This document shows positions 61,501 to 64,000 of a DNA stretch of 64,000 nt, in pieces. The notes below the pieces were generated by a model. The model was given only the letters and a program-made list of their open reading frames with translations. It made no database searches and had not been told where the DNA came from. The stretch is from contig NC_045143.1 in assembly GCF_008831285.2 (NCBI RefSeq), positions 15,525,151 through 15,589,150 of the forward strand. The letters are read 5' to 3'. A program made the translations under genes and the position numbers. The stretch is from Nymphaea colorata. Its lineage: Eukaryota > Streptophyta > Magnoliopsida > Nymphaeales > Nymphaeaceae. Every line of letters starts with the position of its first letter. Positions within the stretch are counted from its first letter, which is position 1.

Positions 61501-62378
61501 TACGATTCTTTCTTGGAGTGGAGATTGATAGGCACAATAATCGCCTCACATTGACACAACAGAAATACACGTTGGATCTGCTGAAAAAGTCAAGTATGTC
61601 TGATTGTAAGCCTGTTGGAACTCCTAGTGTTCTAAATCAAAGACTAAGTGCTCAAGATGGGGAGTTATATGAAGATCCTACGCAATATCGAAGTATTGTT
61701 GGGGCACTTCAATATCTTACATTTACTAGACCAGATATTATATATGCTGTGAATCAAGTATCTCAATTTATGCATGCACCTAGATATACTCACATGGATG
61801 CTGTCAAAAGAATATTAAGATATCTTAAAGGGACAGCAGGAGATGACTTAGTTTATGGTAAGAGTGAAAATATAACTACTGGACATCAACTTATGACATT
61901 CACAGATGCAGATTGGGCTAGAGATCCCGTTCAAAGAAAGTCCATTTCTGGTTTTTGTATTTTCATTGGACGTAATCTTGTGTCTTAGAGTTGTCGAAAG
62001 CAAAAGGCAGTAGCAAGATCCAGCACTGAAGCTGAATACAGATGCATGGTTGCAGGTACTGCTGAAGTTACATGGGTTAGACATTTGCTAGAAGACATTG
62101 GAGAAAAGATTAAAACATCAATGTTAATGTGCGATAATCAAAGTGCTATTAACATTGCCTTTAATCCTGTACAACATGGTCGAACAAAGCACATTGAGAT
62201 TGATCAACACTTTGTTAGACAAAAGGTGGAAGACAAGGAGATTCAGCCTATTTATGTTCGTACAGATGAACAAGTTGCAGACTTATTTACAAAAGGATTA
62301 ACAAAGGAACGATTCTGGTTTCTAAAAGGCAAGTTGTACATGGTGCAAAACCATGCACAACTTGAGGGAGAGTGTTAA
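58503..62378 (+). pseudogene. Ty1/copia gag-pol polyprotein, 5'-truncated, one in-frame stop
   Basis: A single frame of 1,161 codons, then a TAG at 61986-61988, then the same frame on to 62378. Domains in order are gag (UBN2-like; N-terminal ~100 residues missing), a CCHC zinc knuckle (CFQCNKKGHMKAQCW, from about residue 125), aspartic protease (DSG at about 191-193), and integrase with an HHCC zinc site and the DDE core (QNGVVERKH block). Reverse transcriptase follows (QMDVKNAFLHGD, then YVDD at about residue 966), then RNase H (TDADWARD, then SSTEAEY and CDNQSA after the stop). The stop replaces the tryptophan of the usual V-S-W in RNase H, a one-base change. No frameshift is present, so the copy is young. 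The coding region lacks its start and the element lacks a 5' LTR. Confidence 0.9.
61986..61988 (+). other. Premature TAG in copia RNase H
   Basis: The codon follows GRNLVS and precedes SCRKQKAVARSSTEAEY. The conserved residue at this place in copia RNase H is Trp (TGG), so a single G-to-A change explains it. The downstream 130 codons remain open in the same frame. Confidence 0.85.
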
Positions 62379-62746
62379 AATATAAATCCTTCACCAGCAC
62401 GTTGAAGAGGAGTCTCTTAGGATTCCACCTCCTTGTAGAATGTGTTAAGATATTTAATGTCCTTGTAACATGTGAAGAGTCTCCTAGGATTTTATGTTGT
62501 AGTTAATATCCTTGTTATATGGGAAGTCTCCTAGGATTCTATGTTGTAGTTAATATCCTTGTAATATGTGAAGTCTCTTAGGTTTCTATGATGTAATTAA
62601 TGTCCTTGGAGCTTGTGAAATCTCCTAGGATTCTACGATTGGAGACTCTTAGAATTCTGGAAATAGGATTATAAATAGAGGTCGTGCAAACCATTTTGGC
62701 TACGGCTTCTTCTCCTCAGTTTCTTCTTGTTTTCATTCTCTCTCTT

Positions 62747-62789
<43 letters not shown>

Positions 62790-62822
62790 ATCTTCCTACG
62801 TGAGTGCTGTTTTCTGGTTACA
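62373..62822 (+). repeat. Copia 3' LTR
   Basis: Directly after a polypurine tract (TTGAGGGAGAG) the LTR starts TGTTAAAATATAAATCC. It contains about five diverged ~50-bp direct repeats built on CTCCTAGGATTCTATGTTGT and TAATATCCTTGTAATATG, then a TATA box (ATAAATAG at about 62671), a (CT)n tract, and ends near TTCTGGTTACA at 62822. The TG...CA ends and 450-bp length fit a copia LTR. The right boundary is inferred because the 5' LTR is missing. Confidence 0.75.
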
Positions 62823-64000
62823 GATATTGGTGCTAGATTTCTATCAAAGGGGAACACAAAGGGCCGACCAGGTGGGTTTTGCCTTTTGAAAACTTTTGTT
62901 GTTCCTTTGAAGTAGCTTAATTGTTTGTCTGCCTTTTTATATGCACTAAACTGAATTAGACATGGTGTTTAGGGGCTTTAATGTTTTGTTCCATAGTTGG
63001 GTGTGGCTTGTGGTGTTTGTCGTTTGTTTATTTTGCTTTTGATTAAATCAATGTTGCAAATGCATTCTTGTTTTCTACATAATATGAGCCACTTTTAGCA
63101 TTTCGAAATGGAAATTAAACCGGAGAAGGGGAGACATTTTTTATTTCTGTTAGGAGGATGAGCAGGAAATATTACACGCCTTTCTAAAAAATCTATTTTC
63201 AGAATTTGTACTCATTAAATTAGGTGATTTTATTTAATTTGATGAAAACGTACAATTAATTTGGGCAGTTAGGGTTTAGATTAACACAACTCAATTAAAT
63301 TTTTGAGTTACATTAGTTTATAGAAATTGAAATTCAGCAGTTAAATTATGTTTTTTTATAGACCACCTATGAATTGAATTTTTTTTATAATAGATGTGTT
63401 ACCTATTCATAGAACTCTATTCCTATAAAAGGAAAATTTCCAGCTTAAAATAAAGACTCATAAATAGAGTGTGGAGTTGTATGGATGATACATGAGACTG
63501 CGAGACTAAGGGACACGAGTACCAAGTAGGCTATATAAATTTTTGATTTGTTAAATTCTGTTTGTTATATTGAAAAATAGTTGAAGTACTTTATTTGTTT
63601 TAATTATACTTGTCCATCACATGAGTAGATTAGAATACTTGAATTAAGAATTGTACCAAAAGTCTAAGAGTACTATGAAAAATAACCAGTTTAGCCATAC
63701 CTATTTACTTTATGATTCAATTAGCGATTTGCCCATATAGTAGAAACAATTGGGTCACATAAGCATTTATGAACCTATACATTGATGCAGTCTCTTCGAC
63801 ATATGATTATCCTTGTGACAACAAACAGGAGATTGTTATTAGAGTATGCTCTTTTACTATTCCTCTACAAACTAACCTATCACTAACAGAAGTTCTAGAA
63901 ACCCCTCTAGACGACTGGTATGAAGAAATCACAAGGTGGAGATAATTCAAGACGTCACAAGAATTAAAGAAATGACACCATCCACTCAGTCTTATTTTAG
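62823..64000. other. No gene recognised
   Basis: AT-rich sequence with no supported open frame, RNA gene or repeat structure that I can identify. Confidence 0.5.

Noticed and set aside
1-64000. tRNA or rRNA genes
   Set aside because: I saw no cloverleaf with A and B boxes and no rRNA core sequence, but a tRNAscan run would be needed to exclude them fully.

Overview
This is plant nuclear DNA, most likely from a flowering plant. It is AT-rich, full of (TA)n and (GA/CT)n microsatellites, and has a low density of introns-and-exons genes set in transposon debris. I recognise one apparently intact split host gene, one decayed host gene, and several pieces of host genes carried inside DNA transposons. 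I do not recognise the species.

Layout. 1-11 kb holds no gene I can support. It has microsatellites and three related ~350-bp MITE-like copies. 11.6-13.6 kb holds a 531-bp fold-back element with a perfect 8-bp target duplication, followed by a minisatellite of about 57-bp units. 16.5-18.6 kb is the 3' part of a xylose isomerase gene with introns retained but in-frame stops, so it is an unprocessed pseudogene. 21.5-23.8 kb is a 2.3-kb composite DNA transposon (TAA target duplication) that carries the first exon of EMC6 and a fragment of UDP-glucose dehydrogenase.

24.4-34.9 kb is the main gene. It has a TATA-like box, a leader with its own intron, and four coding exons joined by phase-consistent GT-AG introns (first coding intron 5.6 kb, full of transposon relics). 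The product is about 472 aa, conserved in style but of unknown function, with a PDZ-like stretch.

35.5-58.5 kb is a graveyard of Ty3/gypsy elements in both orientations, with recognisable gag, protease, RNase H and LTR pieces. Inserted in one of them, between gag and protease, is a 1,050-bp hAT-like element with a perfect 8-bp duplication that carries an uninterrupted, mutated SmB (spliceosomal Sm protein B) reading frame. 58.5-62.8 kb is a 5'-truncated Ty1/copia element with one long reading frame broken by a single stop at the RNase H domain, followed by its 3' LTR. The last 1.2 kb holds nothing recognisable.

The most interesting theme is host gene capture by DNA transposons: two independent elements of different superfamilies carry pieces of three recognisable host genes (SmB, EMC6, UGDH).
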